Source of the DNA: Azotobacter salinestris
GTDB taxonomy: Bacteria; Pseudomonadota; Gammaproteobacteria; Pseudomonadales; Pseudomonadaceae
Direction: 5' to 3'
DNA: 64,000 nt
NCBI RefSeq assembly: GCF_009363155.1
Contig: NZ_CP045302.1
Location: forward strand, 3,207,001-3,271,000
The notes beneath the pieces were generated by a model. That model searched no databases. It saw only the letters and a program-made list of their open reading frames with translations, and had not been told where the DNA came from. Numbering within the stretch: the first letter of the stretch is position 1; each line of letters begins with the position of its first letter. Below, in pieces: positions 26,147 through 36,339 of this stretch. A program made the translations under genes and the position numbers.

Positions 26147-27121
26147 ATGATCACCTATTACCTGCTTGACGCCGGCGGCCTGCACCGGCTGCCGGCGGAG
26201 GATTTCCAGGCGTTGCCGCCGGGCGTTCTGTGGATCGACCTGCTGCAGCCCAGTCGCGAGGAGGAGCTGTTCCTCGAGCGGCTGCTCGGGGTGGATATCC
26301 CGACGCGCGAGGAAATGGTGGAGATCGAGGACTCCTCGCGCTTCTACGAGAATGCCGGCACCCTTTACATGACCGCGAGTCTGGTCAGCGGTATCAGCGA
26401 GCAGCAGCCCGACATCGCCGAGGTGACCTTCGTCCTCGGCCGCCAGTGGCTGGTGACGGTACGCTACGCCGAACTGTCGGCATTTCGCACCTTCGTCGGC
26501 AAGAACCTGCACCGTCCCGGGCTGTACAGCTGCAGCGAGGTGCTGTTCGCAGCGCTGATCGACAGCGTCGTCGACCGCATCGCCGACGTGCTGGAGCTTC
26601 TGCAGAGGCAGTTGAACAGCCTGTCGCGGACGATCTTCAGCGAATCGGGCGAGCGTCATCCGGAAAAGACCGACCTGCAGAAGGTCGTCAAGCTGCTCGG
26701 GCGGCACAACGGCCTGCAGGCCAAGCTGAGCGAGAGCCTGCTGAGCATCGGCCGGCAGATCAGCTATGTCCGTCAGGCCGGCAACGGCTGGCTGGACGAG
26801 TCGGCCCGCGGCTGGCTGAAGGCCGCCGAGCGCGACGTGCATTCGCTCAGCGAATACCAGGCGAAGATGTCGGGGGAGAGCAGCTTCCTGCTCGAGGCCA
26901 CCTTGGGGCTGATCAACATCGAGCAGAACAGCATCATCAAGGTGTTCTCCATCGCCGCGGTGCTGTTTTTGCCGCCAACCCTGGTCGGCACCGTCTACGG
27001 CATGAACTTCCGGCACATGCCGGAGCTCGAGTGGTATTTCGGCTACCCGCTAGCGCTGGGCATGATGGTCGGCTCGGCCGCGCTGTCCTACGCTTGGTTC
27101 AAGTTCAAGGGCTGGCTGTAG
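26147..27121 (+). CDS. corA: CorA-family magnesium/divalent cation transporter
   Basis: A 324-residue pentameric channel. A large cytoplasmic N-terminal domain (residues about 1-250) leads into two C-terminal membrane helices, with the selectivity motif YGMNF between them and the last helix ending KFKGWL. It carries Mg2+ (and Co2+/Ni2+) inward. It lies between the cyaY region and argH as in Pseudomonas. It converges with argH, whose stop is 38 bases away. Confidence 0.95.
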   Translation: MITYYLLDAGGLHRLPAEDFQALPPGVLWIDLLQPSREEELFLERLLGVDIPTREEMVEIEDSSRFYENAGTLYMTASLVSGISEQQPDIAEVTFVLGRQWLVTVRYAELSAFRTFVGKNLHRPGLYSCSEVLFAALIDSVVDRIADVLELLQRQLNSLSRTIFSESGERHPEKTDLQKVVKLLGRHNGLQAKLSESLLSIGRQISYVRQAGNGWLDESARGWLKAAERDVHSLSEYQAKMSGESSFLLEATLGLINIEQNSIIKVFSIAAVLFLPPTLVGTVYGMNFRHMPELEWYFGYPLALGMMVGSAALSYAWFKFKGWL

Positions 27122-27158
27122 CGCGGGCGGTCTGGCGCCCACGCTAGCTGCCCGCAGC

Positions 27159-28553
27159 TCAGCGCGTGGCCAGCAAGGCCTTGCCACGGGCCACGGCGGC
27201 GCGCACCTGGGCCGGGGCGGTGCCGCCGATGTGGTCGCGGGCGTTGACCGAGCCTTCCAGGGTCAGCACGGCGAACACGTCCTCGCCGATCTGGTCGCTG
27301 AACCGGCGCAACTCGTCCAGACTCATCTCGGCCAGATCCTTGCCGGTCGCAACGCCGTACTTCACCGCATGGCCGACGATCTCGTGGCAGTCGCGGAACG
27401 GCAGGCCCTTGCGCACCAGGTAGTCGGCCAGGTCGGTGGCGGTGGAGAAGCCGCGGCGGGCCGCCTCGCGCATCACCTCGACGCGTGGTTTGATCGCCGG
27501 GACCATGTCGGCGAAGGCACGCAGCGAGTCGCGCAGGGTGTCGGCGGCGTCGAACAGCGGCTCCTTGTCCTCCTGGTTGTCCTTGTTGTAGGCCAGCGGC
27601 TGGCCCTTCATCAGGGTCAGCAGGCCGGTCAGGGCGCCGAACACGCGGCCCGACTTGCCGCGCACCAGCTCGGGGACGTCCGGGTTCTTCTTCTGCGGCA
27701 TGATCGAGGAGCCGGTGCAGAAGCGGTCGGGCAGCTCGATGAAATTGAACTGGGCGGAGGTCCACAGCACCAGCTCTTCGGAGAAGCGCGACAGGTGCAT
27801 CATGGCGAGCGAGGCGGCGGCGCAGAATTCGATGGCGAAGTCGCGATCCGACACGCCGTCCAGCGAGTTGCCGCCGACGGCCTCGAAGCCGAGCAGCCGG
27901 CAGGTGATCTCGCGCTGGATCGGGTAGGTAGTGCCGGCCAGGGCGGCGGAGCCGAGCGGCATGCGGTTGACGCGCCTGCGGCAGTCGACCAGGCGCTCAT
28001 GGTCGCGCGAGAGCATCTCGAACCAGGCCAGCAGGTGGTGGCCGAAGGTTACCGGCTGGGCGGTCTGCAGGTGGGTGAAGCCGGGCATGATGACGTCGGC
28101 ATGGCGCTCGGCCTGCTCCAGCAGGCCCTGCTGCAGTCGGGTGATTTCGCCGAGGATCGCGTCGATTTCGTCGCGTAGCCATAGGCGGATGTCGGTGGCC
28201 ACCTGGTCGTTGCGGGAGCGGCCGGTGTGCAGTTTCTTGCCGGTGATGCCGATGCGTTCGGTCAGGCGTGCCTCGATGTTCATGTGCACGTCTTCCAGAT
28301 CGACGCGCCAGTCGAACTGTCCGGCCTCGATTTCGCTCTGGATCTGTTGCAGGCCGTCGATGATCGCGTCGCGTTCGGCGGCGGTGAGCACGCCGGCCTG
28401 CTCCAGCATAGTGGCATGGGCGATGGAGCCCATGATGTCGTGGCGGTACAGGCGCTTGTCGAAGTCGACGGAAGCGGTGAAGCGGGCGACGAAGGCGTCG
28501 ACCGGCTCGCTGAAGCGGCCGCCCCAGGACTGATTGGTTTTCTCGGCGCTCAT
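27159..28553 (-). CDS. argH: Argininosuccinate lyase
   Basis: A 464-residue fumarase-superfamily enzyme that splits argininosuccinate to arginine and fumarate. The signature [12 protein letters not shown] is at about residue 280, and the catalytic His lies in [13 protein letters not shown] and related blocks. The start at 28553 opens [14 protein letters not shown], typical of the family; further upstream codons are an open extension. It is divergent from algR, where Pseudomonas would have fimS/algZ in between. Confidence 0.96.
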   Translation of the reverse strand: MSAEKTNQSWGGRFSEPVDAFVARFTASVDFDKRLYRHDIMGSIAHATMLEQAGVLTAAERDAIIDGLQQIQSEIEAGQFDWRVDLEDVHMNIEARLTERIGITGKKLHTGRSRNDQVATDIRLWLRDEIDAILGEITRLQQGLLEQAERHADVIMPGFTHLQTAQPVTFGHHLLAWFEMLSRDHERLVDCRRRVNRMPLGSAALAGTTYPIQREITCRLLGFEAVGGNSLDGVSDRDFAIEFCAAASLAMMHLSRFSEELVLWTSAQFNFIELPDRFCTGSSIMPQKKNPDVPELVRGKSGRVFGALTGLLTLMKGQPLAYNKDNQEDKEPLFDAADTLRDSLRAFADMVPAIKPRVEVMREAARRGFSTATDLADYLVRKGLPFRDCHEIVGHAVKYGVATGKDLAEMSLDELRRFSDQIGEDVFAVLTLEGSVNARDHIGGTAPAQVRAAVARGKALLATR

Positions 28554-28782
28554 GGCGTTCTCTCGGCTGCTGCGCAAATGCGGCCGGCCGCGGAGACGGC
28601 CGGCAGGGTGGATGGATAAGGGTGCGCGGATGATAGCAGGGTATGCGGGAAAACCCTGCAGGCCCTGCCGGGCGCCTCCGCGGCCGGGCACGGCACAATT
28701 CTCCCGGCACGGACCGTGACGGCTGTCACTCCGGCTGTCTACGCTATCTGTTGTCCGGACTGACGCGGGAAGCCGAAGCAAC

Positions 28783-29541
28783 ATGAATGTCTTGATCGTC
28801 GACGACGACCCTCAGGCCAGGGAGCAGCTCAGCCGTCTGGTGAGTGAGCTCGATGGCTATCGCGTGCTCGAGCCTTCGGCCGGCAACGGCGAGGAGGCGC
28901 TGACCCTGATCGACAGCTTGAAGCCGGATATCGTGCTGCTGGATATCCGCATGCCCGGGCTGGACGGCCTGCAGGTGGCCGCCCGGCTGTGCGAGCGCGA
29001 GGCCTCGCCGGCTCTGATCTTCTGCGCCGCCGCCGATGAGTTCGCGGTGGCGGCGCTGCAGAACACCGCAGTGGGCTATCTGATGAAGCCGGTGCAACAA
29101 GAGCAGCTTCGCGAGGCCCTGCAGCAGGCCCAGCGTCCCACCCGTGCCCAGCTGGCCGCGCTGACCCGCCCGGTGGCGACGGACGGCAACGCGCCACGTA
29201 CCCATATCAGTGCTCGCACCCGCCGGGGCATCGAGCTGGTGCCGGTGGACAAGGCGATCTTCTTCATCGCCGACCACAAGTACGTGACCTTGCGTCACGA
29301 GGGCGGCGAGGTACTGCTGGACGAGCCGCTGAAGGCCTTGGAAGACGAGTTCGGCGACCGCTTCGTGCGTATCCATCGCAATGCGCTGGTTGCCCGCGAC
29401 CGCATCGAGCGGCTGCAGCGAACGCCGCTCGGGCATTTCCAGCTCTATCTGCGCGGTCTCGGCGATGCTGCGCTGACCGTGAGCCGACGGCATGTCGCCG
29501 GGGTGCGCAAGCTGATGCACAACCAGCAGCTGGCCTCCTGA
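28783..29541 (+). CDS. algR: LytTR-family response regulator AlgR
   Basis: A 252-residue regulator very close to P. aeruginosa AlgR. The receiver domain (1-120) keeps the acidic pocket (IVDDDP, residues 6-9), the phospho-acceptor Asp54 and Lys102 (MKPV), and the DNA-binding LytTR domain (about 140-245) carries [20 protein letters not shown]. The conserved Thr/Ser of receivers, in the FCTAHDEF block of P. aeruginosa, reads FCAAADEF here, so residue 82 is Ala. No sensor (fimS/algZ) lies beside it. AlgR controls alginate and, in Azotobacter, encystment. It is followed by hemC as in Pseudomonas. Confidence 0.92.
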   Translation: MNVLIVDDDPQAREQLSRLVSELDGYRVLEPSAGNGEEALTLIDSLKPDIVLLDIRMPGLDGLQVAARLCEREASPALIFCAAADEFAVAALQNTAVGYLMKPVQQEQLREALQQAQRPTRAQLAALTRPVATDGNAPRTHISARTRRGIELVPVDKAIFFIADHKYVTLRHEGGEVLLDEPLKALEDEFGDRFVRIHRNALVARDRIERLQRTPLGHFQLYLRGLGDAALTVSRRHVAGVRKLMHNQQLAS

Positions 29542-29673
29542 AGTCGGCGCGGACGGCGGGGGGCTTGCCGTCGTGCCCCTGTGAATTGACGGGGCGCCGT
29601 CATGGGTGGGACTGCCCAGCTTGTAGCCCGATCCTGCTATCATCCGCGGCAGTCCGTCGTCCTGGAATGCCCC

Positions 29674-30612
29674 ATGCCCCGCGAGATCCGCATTGCCACC
29701 CGCAAGAGTGCCCTGGCCCTGTGGCAGGCTGAATATGTCAAGGCGCGTCTGGAACAGGCCCACCCGGGCCTTGTGGTCAGTCTGGTGCCGATGGTCAGTC
29801 GTGGCGACAAGCTGCTCGACGCGCCGCTGGCGAAGATTGGCGGCAAGGGGCTGTTCGTCAAGGAGCTGGAAACCGCCCTGCTGAAGGGCGAGGCCGACAT
29901 TGCCGTGCACTCGATGAAGGACGTGCCGATGGAGTTCCCCGAGGGCCTTGGCCTGTACTGCATCTGCGAACGCGAGGACCCGCGCGACGCCTTTGTCTCC
30001 AACGCGTTCGCCAGTCTCGACGAGTTGCCGGCCGGCAGTGTGGTCGGCACCTCCAGCCTGCGTCGCCAGGCCCAGCTGCTGGCGCGCCGCCCGGATCTGA
30101 AGATCCAGTTCCTGCGCGGCAACGTGAATACCCGTCTGGCCAAGCTGGATGCCGGCGAGTACGACGCCATCATCCTCGCCGCCGCCGGGCTGATCCGCCT
30201 CGGCTTCGCGGCGCGCATCCGCTCCCGGATCGCCATCGCCGACAGCCTGCCGGCCGGCGGCCAGGGTGCTGTGGGCATCGAATGCCGCAGTGCCGACCGC
30301 GAGATCCAGGCGCTGCTCGCCCCGCTCAACCATGGGCCGACCGCCCTGCGGGTCATCGCCGAGCGCGCCTTGAACAGGCGTCTCAACGGCGGCTGCCAGG
30401 TGCCCATCGCCTGCTATGCCGAGCTGGAGGGCGACCAGCTCTGGCTGCGTGGTCTGGTCGGCCAGCCGGACGGCAGCCTGCTGCTGCGTGCCGAGGCCCG
30501 TGCACCCAGTAGCGAGGCCGAGACGCTCGGCATGCAGGTGGCCGATGCGCTGCTGGCCCAGGGCGCACAGCGGATTCTGGCGGCGGTCTATGGCGAGGGC
30601 GAGCAGCCATGA
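29674..30612 (+). CDS. hemC: Porphobilinogen deaminase (hydroxymethylbilane synthase)
   Basis: A 312-residue enzyme that builds the linear tetrapyrrole from four porphobilinogens. The start at ATG 29674 matches the family ([20 protein letters not shown]). The dipyrromethane cofactor is held by the Cys in [10 protein letters not shown] near residue 240, with binding arginines in [10 protein letters not shown]. It overlaps hemD by ATGA, forming the hemCDXY operon. Confidence 0.96.
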   Translation: MPREIRIATRKSALALWQAEYVKARLEQAHPGLVVSLVPMVSRGDKLLDAPLAKIGGKGLFVKELETALLKGEADIAVHSMKDVPMEFPEGLGLYCICEREDPRDAFVSNAFASLDELPAGSVVGTSSLRRQAQLLARRPDLKIQFLRGNVNTRLAKLDAGEYDAIILAAAGLIRLGFAARIRSRIAIADSLPAGGQGAVGIECRSADREIQALLAPLNHGPTALRVIAERALNRRLNGGCQVPIACYAELEGDQLWLRGLVGQPDGSLLLRAEARAPSSEAETLGMQVADALLAQGAQRILAAVYGEGEQP

Positions 30613-31397
30613 CCGCACGGCCGGACATCAGCGGCTGGCGCCTGCTGCTCACCCGTCCGGCCGAGGAGTGCGCCGGCCTGGCCAGTCGTCTGGCCGAGGC
30701 GGGCATCCACAGCAGCAGCCTGCCATTGCTGGCCATCGAGCCGCAGGCGGAAACCCCCGAGCTGCGCAGCCTCTTTCTCGACCTGGACCGCTACAGCGCG
30801 GTGATCGTGGTCAGCAAGCCTGCCGCCCGCCTGGGACTGGAACTGTTCGACCGCTACTGGCCGCAGCCGCCGGCGAACCAGTGTTGGTTCGCGGTCGGCG
30901 CGGCGACCGGCGAGATCCTCGCCGAATACGGTCTGGCGGTCGCCTGGCCGACTGCCGGCGAGGACAGCGAGGCGCTGCTGGCACTGCCCGAGCTGGCCGC
31001 AGCACTGGCCGCGCCACAGCCTCGGGTGCTGATCCTGCGCGGGGAGGGCGGCCGCGAGCTCATCGCCGAATCGTTGCGCAGCCAGGGGTTGGCCGTCGAT
31101 CATGTGGAACTCTACCGGCGCATCCTGCCGGACTACCCGCCCGGCACCTTGCTCGAGCGGATCCGTACGGAGCGTCTGAACGGCCTGCAGATCAGCAGCG
31201 GGCAGGGATTCGAGCATCTGCGCCAGCTGGCGGCGGCTGACTGGCCGGCACTGCTTCGGATACCCTTGTTCGTGCCGAGCCCGCGGGTCGCCGAACTGGC
31301 CCGCGCGGCGGGATCCCAGACTGTCGTGGACTGCCATGGCGCCAGTGCCACGGCCTTGCTGGCCGCGCTCCAGGGCCGCCCAGCGCCGACCTTTTGA
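30609..31397 (+). CDS. hemD: Uroporphyrinogen-III synthase
   Basis: A 262-residue enzyme closing the linear tetrapyrrole with ring-D inversion. The two-domain fold is poorly conserved, but [17 protein letters not shown] at the start, [13 protein letters not shown] in the middle and [15 protein letters not shown] near the end are typical. Overlaps hemC and is followed by hemX after 16 bases. Confidence 0.93.
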   Translation: MTARPDISGWRLLLTRPAEECAGLASRLAEAGIHSSSLPLLAIEPQAETPELRSLFLDLDRYSAVIVVSKPAARLGLELFDRYWPQPPANQCWFAVGAATGEILAEYGLAVAWPTAGEDSEALLALPELAAALAAPQPRVLILRGEGGRELIAESLRSQGLAVDHVELYRRILPDYPPGTLLERIRTERLNGLQISSGQGFEHLRQLAAADWPALLRIPLFVPSPRVAELARAAGSQTVVDCHGASATALLAALQGRPAPTF

Positions 31398-31413
31398 CCC
31401 GAAGGATGTATAC

Positions 31414-32532
31414 GTGAGCGAAGCAGCCCCCCCGAACACTCCCACGAACAACAATGAACAACCGCTCGCCGCGCCCGCCCCGACCACCAAGAGTGGTGGC
31501 GGAGTCTCCGGTGCCGTGGCCGTCCTGGCCCTGCTGATCGGCGCCGGCGGCGCGGGTCTCGGTGGCTGGGGCCTCTGGCAGCTGCGCGAGATGCAGGCTG
31601 GCGAGCTGGCGCAGAACAGCCGCTTCGAGGCGGCCCTGAGCAGCCAGATGGATGCCCTGAAGCAGAGCGAGCGGAGCATCACCAGCCGCCTGTCGCAGTT
31701 TCCGGCGCGTTCCGAGCTGGAGGAGCACAAGCGCACCATGGCCATGCTCGAGAGCGGCCAGGAGAAGCTCGTTCAGCGGCTCGACAAGCTGACCGGCGCC
31801 AGCCGCGAGGACTGGCGACTGGCCGAGGCCGAATACCTGCTGCGCCTGGCCAACCTGCGCCTGACGGCCATGCAGGACATCAACAGCGCTCTGCGTCTGC
31901 TCGAGGCGGCCGACGGCATTCTGCGCGAGCAGGACGATCCGGCCTCCTTCCCGGTGCGCCAGGTACTGGCGCGCAGCCTCGAAGCCCTGCGCAGCCTGAC
32001 CCCGCCGGACCGCATCGGCCTCTTCCTGAGCCTCGGCGCACTGCGCGAGCAGGCCGCCCAGCTCAAGCCCCTGGCGCCGATCTACGAGCAGGAGCAGGCG
32101 CCGGTCGTCGCCGACCGCTGGCAGCAGTGGTGGGAAAAGATCTCCCGCTTCGTGCGCGTCGATCTGCACGCCGATCAGGACATTCGCCCGCTGTTGAGTG
32201 GCCAAAATTTGGCACAGGTCCACCTGACCCTGGCCCTGGCTTTGGAACAGGCCCAGTGGGCGGTGCTGAATGCCTCCCCCGATGTCTATCGGCAGGCGCT
32301 GCAGCAGGCTCAGGAAGTGCTGGCCGGCCAGTTCAATACGGACCACCAGCAGAGTGCCACCCTCAGCAAGCGTCTGACCGAACTCTCCAGGCAGCCGGTG
32401 GCGCTGCAGATGCCCGACCTGTCGCCGACCGTGAGCGCCCTGCAGAACTATCTGCAACGGCGTCAGGCGCAGCGTGACGAGGCCGAGGCCGCCGCTGCCG
32501 CTACGAAGAAGAAGGAGGGCGCCCGTCAATGA
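31414..32532 (+). CDS. hemX: HemX-like uroporphyrinogen operon membrane protein
   Basis: A 372-residue protein with a disordered N-terminus (AAPPNTPTNNNEQPLAAPAP), one membrane segment (about 35-60, VAVLALLIGAGGAGLGGWGL) and a long periplasmic coiled-coil/helical domain. It starts at GTG 31414 after GAAGGA. The family was called uroporphyrinogen-III C-methyltransferase, but there is no methyltransferase fold here, so that name is misleading. It is thought to organise tetrapyrrole enzymes at the membrane. Overlaps hemY by ATGA. Confidence 0.9.
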   Translation: MSEAAPPNTPTNNNEQPLAAPAPTTKSGGGVSGAVAVLALLIGAGGAGLGGWGLWQLREMQAGELAQNSRFEAALSSQMDALKQSERSITSRLSQFPARSELEEHKRTMAMLESGQEKLVQRLDKLTGASREDWRLAEAEYLLRLANLRLTAMQDINSALRLLEAADGILREQDDPASFPVRQVLARSLEALRSLTPPDRIGLFLSLGALREQAAQLKPLAPIYEQEQAPVVADRWQQWWEKISRFVRVDLHADQDIRPLLSGQNLAQVHLTLALALEQAQWAVLNASPDVYRQALQQAQEVLAGQFNTDHQQSATLSKRLTELSRQPVALQMPDLSPTVSALQNYLQRRQAQRDEAEAAAAATKKKEGARQ

Positions 32533-33758
32533 GCCGCCTCTATCTGCTCCTGCTGGTGGTCATCGCCGGCGCCGCCCTGCTTGGCATGGCCATCGCCGAG
32601 CATCCGGGCTATGTGCTGTTCGCCTATAAGGGTTACCGGTTCGAGTCCAGCTTCTGGTTCTTCCTCGGCCTGCTGCTGGTGCTGGTCATCGCCTTCTTCG
32701 TCCTGCGCTGGGTCGTCGGCCTGATCGCCGCCTCGGCCGGCGTGGTGCTGCCCTGGTCGCAGCGCAACCGCAACCGGCGTGCCCGCCAGGCCGCCCTGCA
32801 CGGCCAGCGCGATCTGGCCGAGGGCAACTGGCAGCAGGCGCTGCGCGAGCTGACCCGGGCCGCGGCCAGCGATCAGCAACCGCTGGTGCATTACCTGGGC
32901 GCTGCCCGGGCTGCCAACGAGCTGGGCGAGTACGCCCAGAGCGACGACCTGCTGCGCCAGGCCCGCGAGCGCGAGCCGAAGGCGGAGGTCGCCATCGGCC
33001 TGACCCAGGCCCGTCTGCTGATCGAGCGCGGCGAATATCGGCAGGCGCTGGCCGTCCTGCAGCAACTGAACGAGGACCACCCCCAGCATGCCTATACCCT
33101 GAGCCTGCTGCAGAAGCTCTACGTCCAACTGCAGGACTGGCCGGCGCTGTGCCAGCTGCTGCCCACGCTGCGCAAGCGCCGGGTGCTGCCTGCCGACAAG
33201 CTGGACGAGCTGGAGCACCTGGCCTGGACCGCGGCTCTGGAAAAGATCGGCAAGGGCGAACTGAAGGAGGGCGAAACCACCCGCGGTCTCGTGACCGGCT
33301 GCTGGAGTCAGATGCCTTCGTCGCTGCAGCACGATCCCGACCTGCTCTACGCCTACGCCACGCGTCTGCGCGAGCTGGACGCAGAGGACGAGGCCGAGGC
33401 GGTCCTGCGTGCGGCGCTCAAACAGCACTATGAGGACCGTCTGGCCTATCTTTACGGCCAGGTGCGCAGCAGCGACCCGGCGCGGCAGCTGAGCCTGGCA
33501 CAGGGCCTGCTGGAAAAGCATCCGAACGATCCGTTGCTGCTGCTGACCCTGGGGCGCCTGTCCCTGGTCAACGAGCAGTTCGACAAGGCGCGGGAATACC
33601 TGGAGGCCAGCCTGGCTCTCAGCCGCAGTGCCGAGACCTGTGCCGAACTGGCGCGCCTGCTGGCCCAACTGGGTGAAACCGAGCACAGCAACCGGTTGTT
33701 CCAGGAAGGGCTGAAGCTCGACCGGCTTCCAGCGCTGTCCGAGCCGGCCACCCCCTGA
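32529..33758 (+). CDS. hemY: HemY tetratricopeptide-repeat inner-membrane protein
   Basis: A 409-residue protein with two N-terminal membrane segments (about 4-22 and 42-65) and a TPR-rich C-terminal part (LVHYLGAARAANELGEYAQS, DLLYAYATRLRELDAEDEAE and others). The role in haem synthesis is inferred from operon position (last gene of hemCDXY) and may be assembly or quality control. It has no similarity to the unrelated Bacillus HemY. A strong hairpin follows. Confidence 0.92.
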   Translation: MSRLYLLLLVVIAGAALLGMAIAEHPGYVLFAYKGYRFESSFWFFLGLLLVLVIAFFVLRWVVGLIAASAGVVLPWSQRNRNRRARQAALHGQRDLAEGNWQQALRELTRAAASDQQPLVHYLGAARAANELGEYAQSDDLLRQAREREPKAEVAIGLTQARLLIERGEYRQALAVLQQLNEDHPQHAYTLSLLQKLYVQLQDWPALCQLLPTLRKRRVLPADKLDELEHLAWTAALEKIGKGELKEGETTRGLVTGCWSQMPSSLQHDPDLLYAYATRLRELDAEDEAEAVLRAALKQHYEDRLAYLYGQVRSSDPARQLSLAQGLLEKHPNDPLLLLTLGRLSLVNEQFDKAREYLEASLALSRSAETCAELARLLAQLGETEHSNRLFQEGLKLDRLPALSEPATP

Positions 33759-33815
33759 GGCTGGTTGCTTTCCGTCCCTCTCGTGCGAGCGAATGTCAGG
33801 CTCGACACGAATCGA

Positions 33816-33857
33816 GCGCCCCGGAGCTTTCGTGCCTTGAAAGCCCGGGGCGCTTTC
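33816..33857 (+). terminator. Terminator after the hemCDXY operon
   Basis: A long stem of GCGCCCCGG plus GCTTTC paired with GAAAGC plus CCGGGGCGC with a single bulged A, followed by TTTCC. Located between hemY and dsbB. Confidence 0.7.
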
Positions 33858-33895
33858 CTCTACCGTAGCGCCCTTGTCTTCGTCTCGGAGCAGTC

Positions 33896-34387
33896 ATGAG
33901 CCTGGCCAGCCCACGTTCTCTTTTTCTTCTCGCCTTTCTCGGCTGTATTGCGCTGCTCGGCGGTGCGCTCTACCTGGAGCACGGGGTCGGCCTGGAGCCC
34001 TGTCCGCTGTGCATCGTGCAGCGCATCTTCGTCATCCTCTTCGGTCTGATCTGCCTGGTCGCCGCCCTGCACGGCCCGGCCTCGACCGGCCAGCGCCTGT
34101 ATGCCGGCGTCGCCCTGTTCGCCGCGCTGGGCGGCGCGGCCACGGCCGGACGTCAAGTCTGGCTGCAGAACATCCCGCCGGACCAACTGCCGTCCTGTCT
34201 GCCCAGTCTGGAATACATGATGGAGGCCTTGCCGTTCCAGGAAATCGTCCGCCAGGTCCTGCACGGCACGGCCGACTGCGCCGAGGTCGGCTGGACGCTG
34301 TTCGGCATGAGCCTGCCGGAATGGAGTCTGCTGGCCTTTGTCGCGATGATCCTGTTCACTCTTCTGCAGTTGTTGCGCCAGGCCTGA
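33896..34387 (+). CDS. dsbB: Disulfide bond formation protein DsbB
   Basis: A 163-residue four-helix membrane protein that reoxidises DsbA with quinone. The first periplasmic loop carries the redox pair in GLEPCPLCIVQR (a CxxC), and the second loop holds the other two cysteines (LPSCLPS and TADCAEVGW). Its position between hemY and algQ is that of the Pseudomonas dsbB1/dsbH gene. Confidence 0.94.
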   Translation: MSLASPRSLFLLAFLGCIALLGGALYLEHGVGLEPCPLCIVQRIFVILFGLICLVAALHGPASTGQRLYAGVALFAALGGAATAGRQVWLQNIPPDQLPSCLPSLEYMMEALPFQEIVRQVLHGTADCAEVGWTLFGMSLPEWSLLAFVAMILFTLLQLLRQA

Positions 34388-34591
34388 TCCTTTCCGAGGC
34401 GCTGGCCTGGTGCCTCGAACAAGCGTATGAACTTTCGTCGGCGCACGGCTTGCCGGTACGACGCGACGGGCATACTCTGCCGCCATGTGTCAGTCGATCC
34501 TGTTGTTCGATCGCACTTTTCCAAGCCGGATGCATCGATATAGCGAGCCCGTCCGCGGGCTGAAAACAAAACAACGTAGGGAAGCCAGACC

Positions 34592-35059
34592 ATGCCTGAA
34601 ATCCGTCAAGATGCCCAAGAACGCTGGGGCGGTGTCCATCTCCTGATCGATCGCTGGCTGGTCGAACGCCGTGAACTGGTCGAAGCCTTCGGCACCATCA
34701 CTCACCAGCAGCCGGCCCCCGCGGCCAGCGCCGACGGCCTGCAGGTTTTCTGCGAACTGCTGGTCGATTACGTTTCCGCCGGCCATTTCGAGGTCTACGA
34801 GCAGCTGATGAGCGAAGCCGAGTCCTTTGGCGATCGCCGTGGGCTCGAGCTGGCCAGGCAGATCTACCCTCGCCTGGAGGCGATCACCCAGGCGGCTCTG
34901 GCCTTCAACGACCGCTTCGACAGCGGCGATTGCCTGGATGGCTCCCTGAGTCAGGAGATCGAGACGCTCGGCAGTCTGCTGCGCGAGCGCTTCGAGCTGG
35001 AAGACTGCCTGATCGAGGTGCTGCACAACGCGCACCAACAGATCGCCGCCAGCGCCTGA
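34592..35059 (+). CDS. algQ: Anti-RNA-polymerase sigma-70 factor AlgQ/Rsd
   Basis: A 155-residue Rsd family protein. It begins with the conserved [20 protein letters not shown] segment and is all-helical. AlgQ binds sigma-70 region 4 and favours alternative sigma factors; in Pseudomonas it also affects alginate and siderophore production. It precedes algP, although a peptidyl-prolyl isomerase gene that sits between them in P. aeruginosa is missing here. Confidence 0.93.
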   Translation: MPEIRQDAQERWGGVHLLIDRWLVERRELVEAFGTITHQQPAPAASADGLQVFCELLVDYVSAGHFEVYEQLMSEAESFGDRRGLELARQIYPRLEAITQAALAFNDRFDSGDCLDGSLSQEIETLGSLLRERFELEDCLIEVLHNAHQQIAASA

Positions 35060-35200
35060 ACCTTCCTCCCTCAGCAGGTTGCTGCCGCTTTTGCGCGGCG
35101 CCCGGCCTTGGCTGTGGAAATCCCTTGTCTGCTCTGGTTTCGTTGGCGGCGGTGGGGCGGGTGGTTAGTATGATTGGAGTCCCTTCGCTAGGAGCATGTC

Positions 35201-35878
35201 ATGCCGACCAAGAAGCCCCCTGTCACGACCCCTCTGCATCTGCTGCAGCAGCTTTCGCAGAGTCTGCTCGTTCACCTGGAGGAGGCCTGTTCCCAGGCGC
35301 TGCAGGATGCCGAAAAGGCGTTGGCCAAGCTGGAGAAACAGCGCGGCAAGGTTCAGGAGAAACTGCACGGGGCACGCGCGAAGCTGCAGGATGCGGCGCT
35401 GGCCGGCAAGGCCAAGGCGCAGGTCAGGGCCCGGAAGGCTGTCGACGAACTGGAGCCGCTGCTCGACGAGCTCAAGATGCGCCAGGCGGAAACCCGCGAC
35501 TACATCGTCCGGCTGCGCCATGACACCCTGCAGGCACTGGAATTGGCGCAGGGGATCGCCCAGGTGAGGGAAGCGGCTGCCCGGGCATTGGTGGCGCCGG
35601 CCGATCGCTCAGAGAGCACGCCTGCGCCGAATGCGGCAGCACGCAAGCCGGCCGCCCCCCGTCGTGCTAGGTCCACTGCTGCAGCGCTGGCGGGCGAGGC
35701 ACCGGCCAAGCGCACGACAGCGCGCACGCCGCGCCCGGCCGCGGCGGCCGAGCAGCCCGCCAAGCCGGCTGCCACCCGCAAGCCGGCAGCCAGGCGGGGC
35801 CGCTCCAGCGCGTCGGCTTCGGTCGAGTCTGTCGCGGCGAGCGCCCCATCCGCGGCGGACGAGCCGGGCGCCTCCTGA
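35201..35878 (+). CDS. algP: AlgP-type histone-like alginate regulator, short tail
   Basis: A 225-residue protein. The N-terminal 130 residues are a helical coiled coil (LEEACSQALQDAEKALAKLE), and the C-terminal 95 residues are a lysine/arginine/alanine/proline-rich tail resembling histone H1 (RKPAAPRRARSTAAALAGEA, KPAATRKPAARRGRS). In P. aeruginosa AlgP the tail contains dozens of KPAA repeats and is more than 200 residues long; here only two or three KPAA units are present. It binds DNA and acts on algD in Pseudomonas. A GGAG ribosome site is upstream. Confidence 0.86.
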   Translation: MPTKKPPVTTPLHLLQQLSQSLLVHLEEACSQALQDAEKALAKLEKQRGKVQEKLHGARAKLQDAALAGKAKAQVRARKAVDELEPLLDELKMRQAETRDYIVRLRHDTLQALELAQGIAQVREAAARALVAPADRSESTPAPNAAARKPAAPRRARSTAAALAGEAPAKRTTARTPRPAAAAEQPAKPAATRKPAARRGRSSASASVESVAASAPSAADEPGAS

Positions 35879-35889
35879 GCCGCATCCCT

Positions 35890-36339
35890 TTACCGCGCTG
35901 CACGCAGGGTGGCGAGCGCTTCGGCGCCGCCTGCTGCGATGCCCGCCAGGCTCTCCAGCCAGGGCTTCGCGGCGGTGGGCATTGCCGGCCAGTCGCGGCA
36001 GGCCGTCTCCAGGCGCTGCAGCAGCGCCCATTCGGCATCCAGCTCCAGAGCTTTCAGCCGCTCGCGCAGCTCGTCCAGAACGAGATCGCCGCGGGCTGCC
36101 GGGCGCCAGTCCTGGCGCAGCTGCCGCAGTGGCGCGATCACCTGTCTCTGCCAGGGGTGCGCCAGCCGATGCAGTTCGGCGCAGCGCTCGGCGGTGCAGT
36201 CAACGCCGCGTGCCTCCAGCCAGGCGCCGCAGAGCAGCAGGCAGACATCGGCCCCCCCGGCCTGCAGACTCAGGCAGGCGGCCTCGACACCGGGGCGCTG
36301 GTACAACTGCAGGGCGAAGGCCCTCAGCTCGAGCGGCAT
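35890..36339 (-). CDS. TIGR02444-family protein
   Basis: A 149-residue protein rich in Leu and Ala, all-helical by appearance, with the family pattern LQLYQRPGVEAACLSLQ and PWQRQVIAPLRQLRQDWRP. The family lies beside the ABC-F gene in pseudomonads and has no known function. It converges with algP across 11 bases and diverges from the ABC-F gene. Confidence 0.82.
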   Translation of the reverse strand: MPLELRAFALQLYQRPGVEAACLSLQAGGADVCLLLCGAWLEARGVDCTAERCAELHRLAHPWQRQVIAPLRQLRQDWRPAARGDLVLDELRERLKALELDAEWALLQRLETACRDWPAMPTAAKPWLESLAGIAAGGAEALATLRAAR

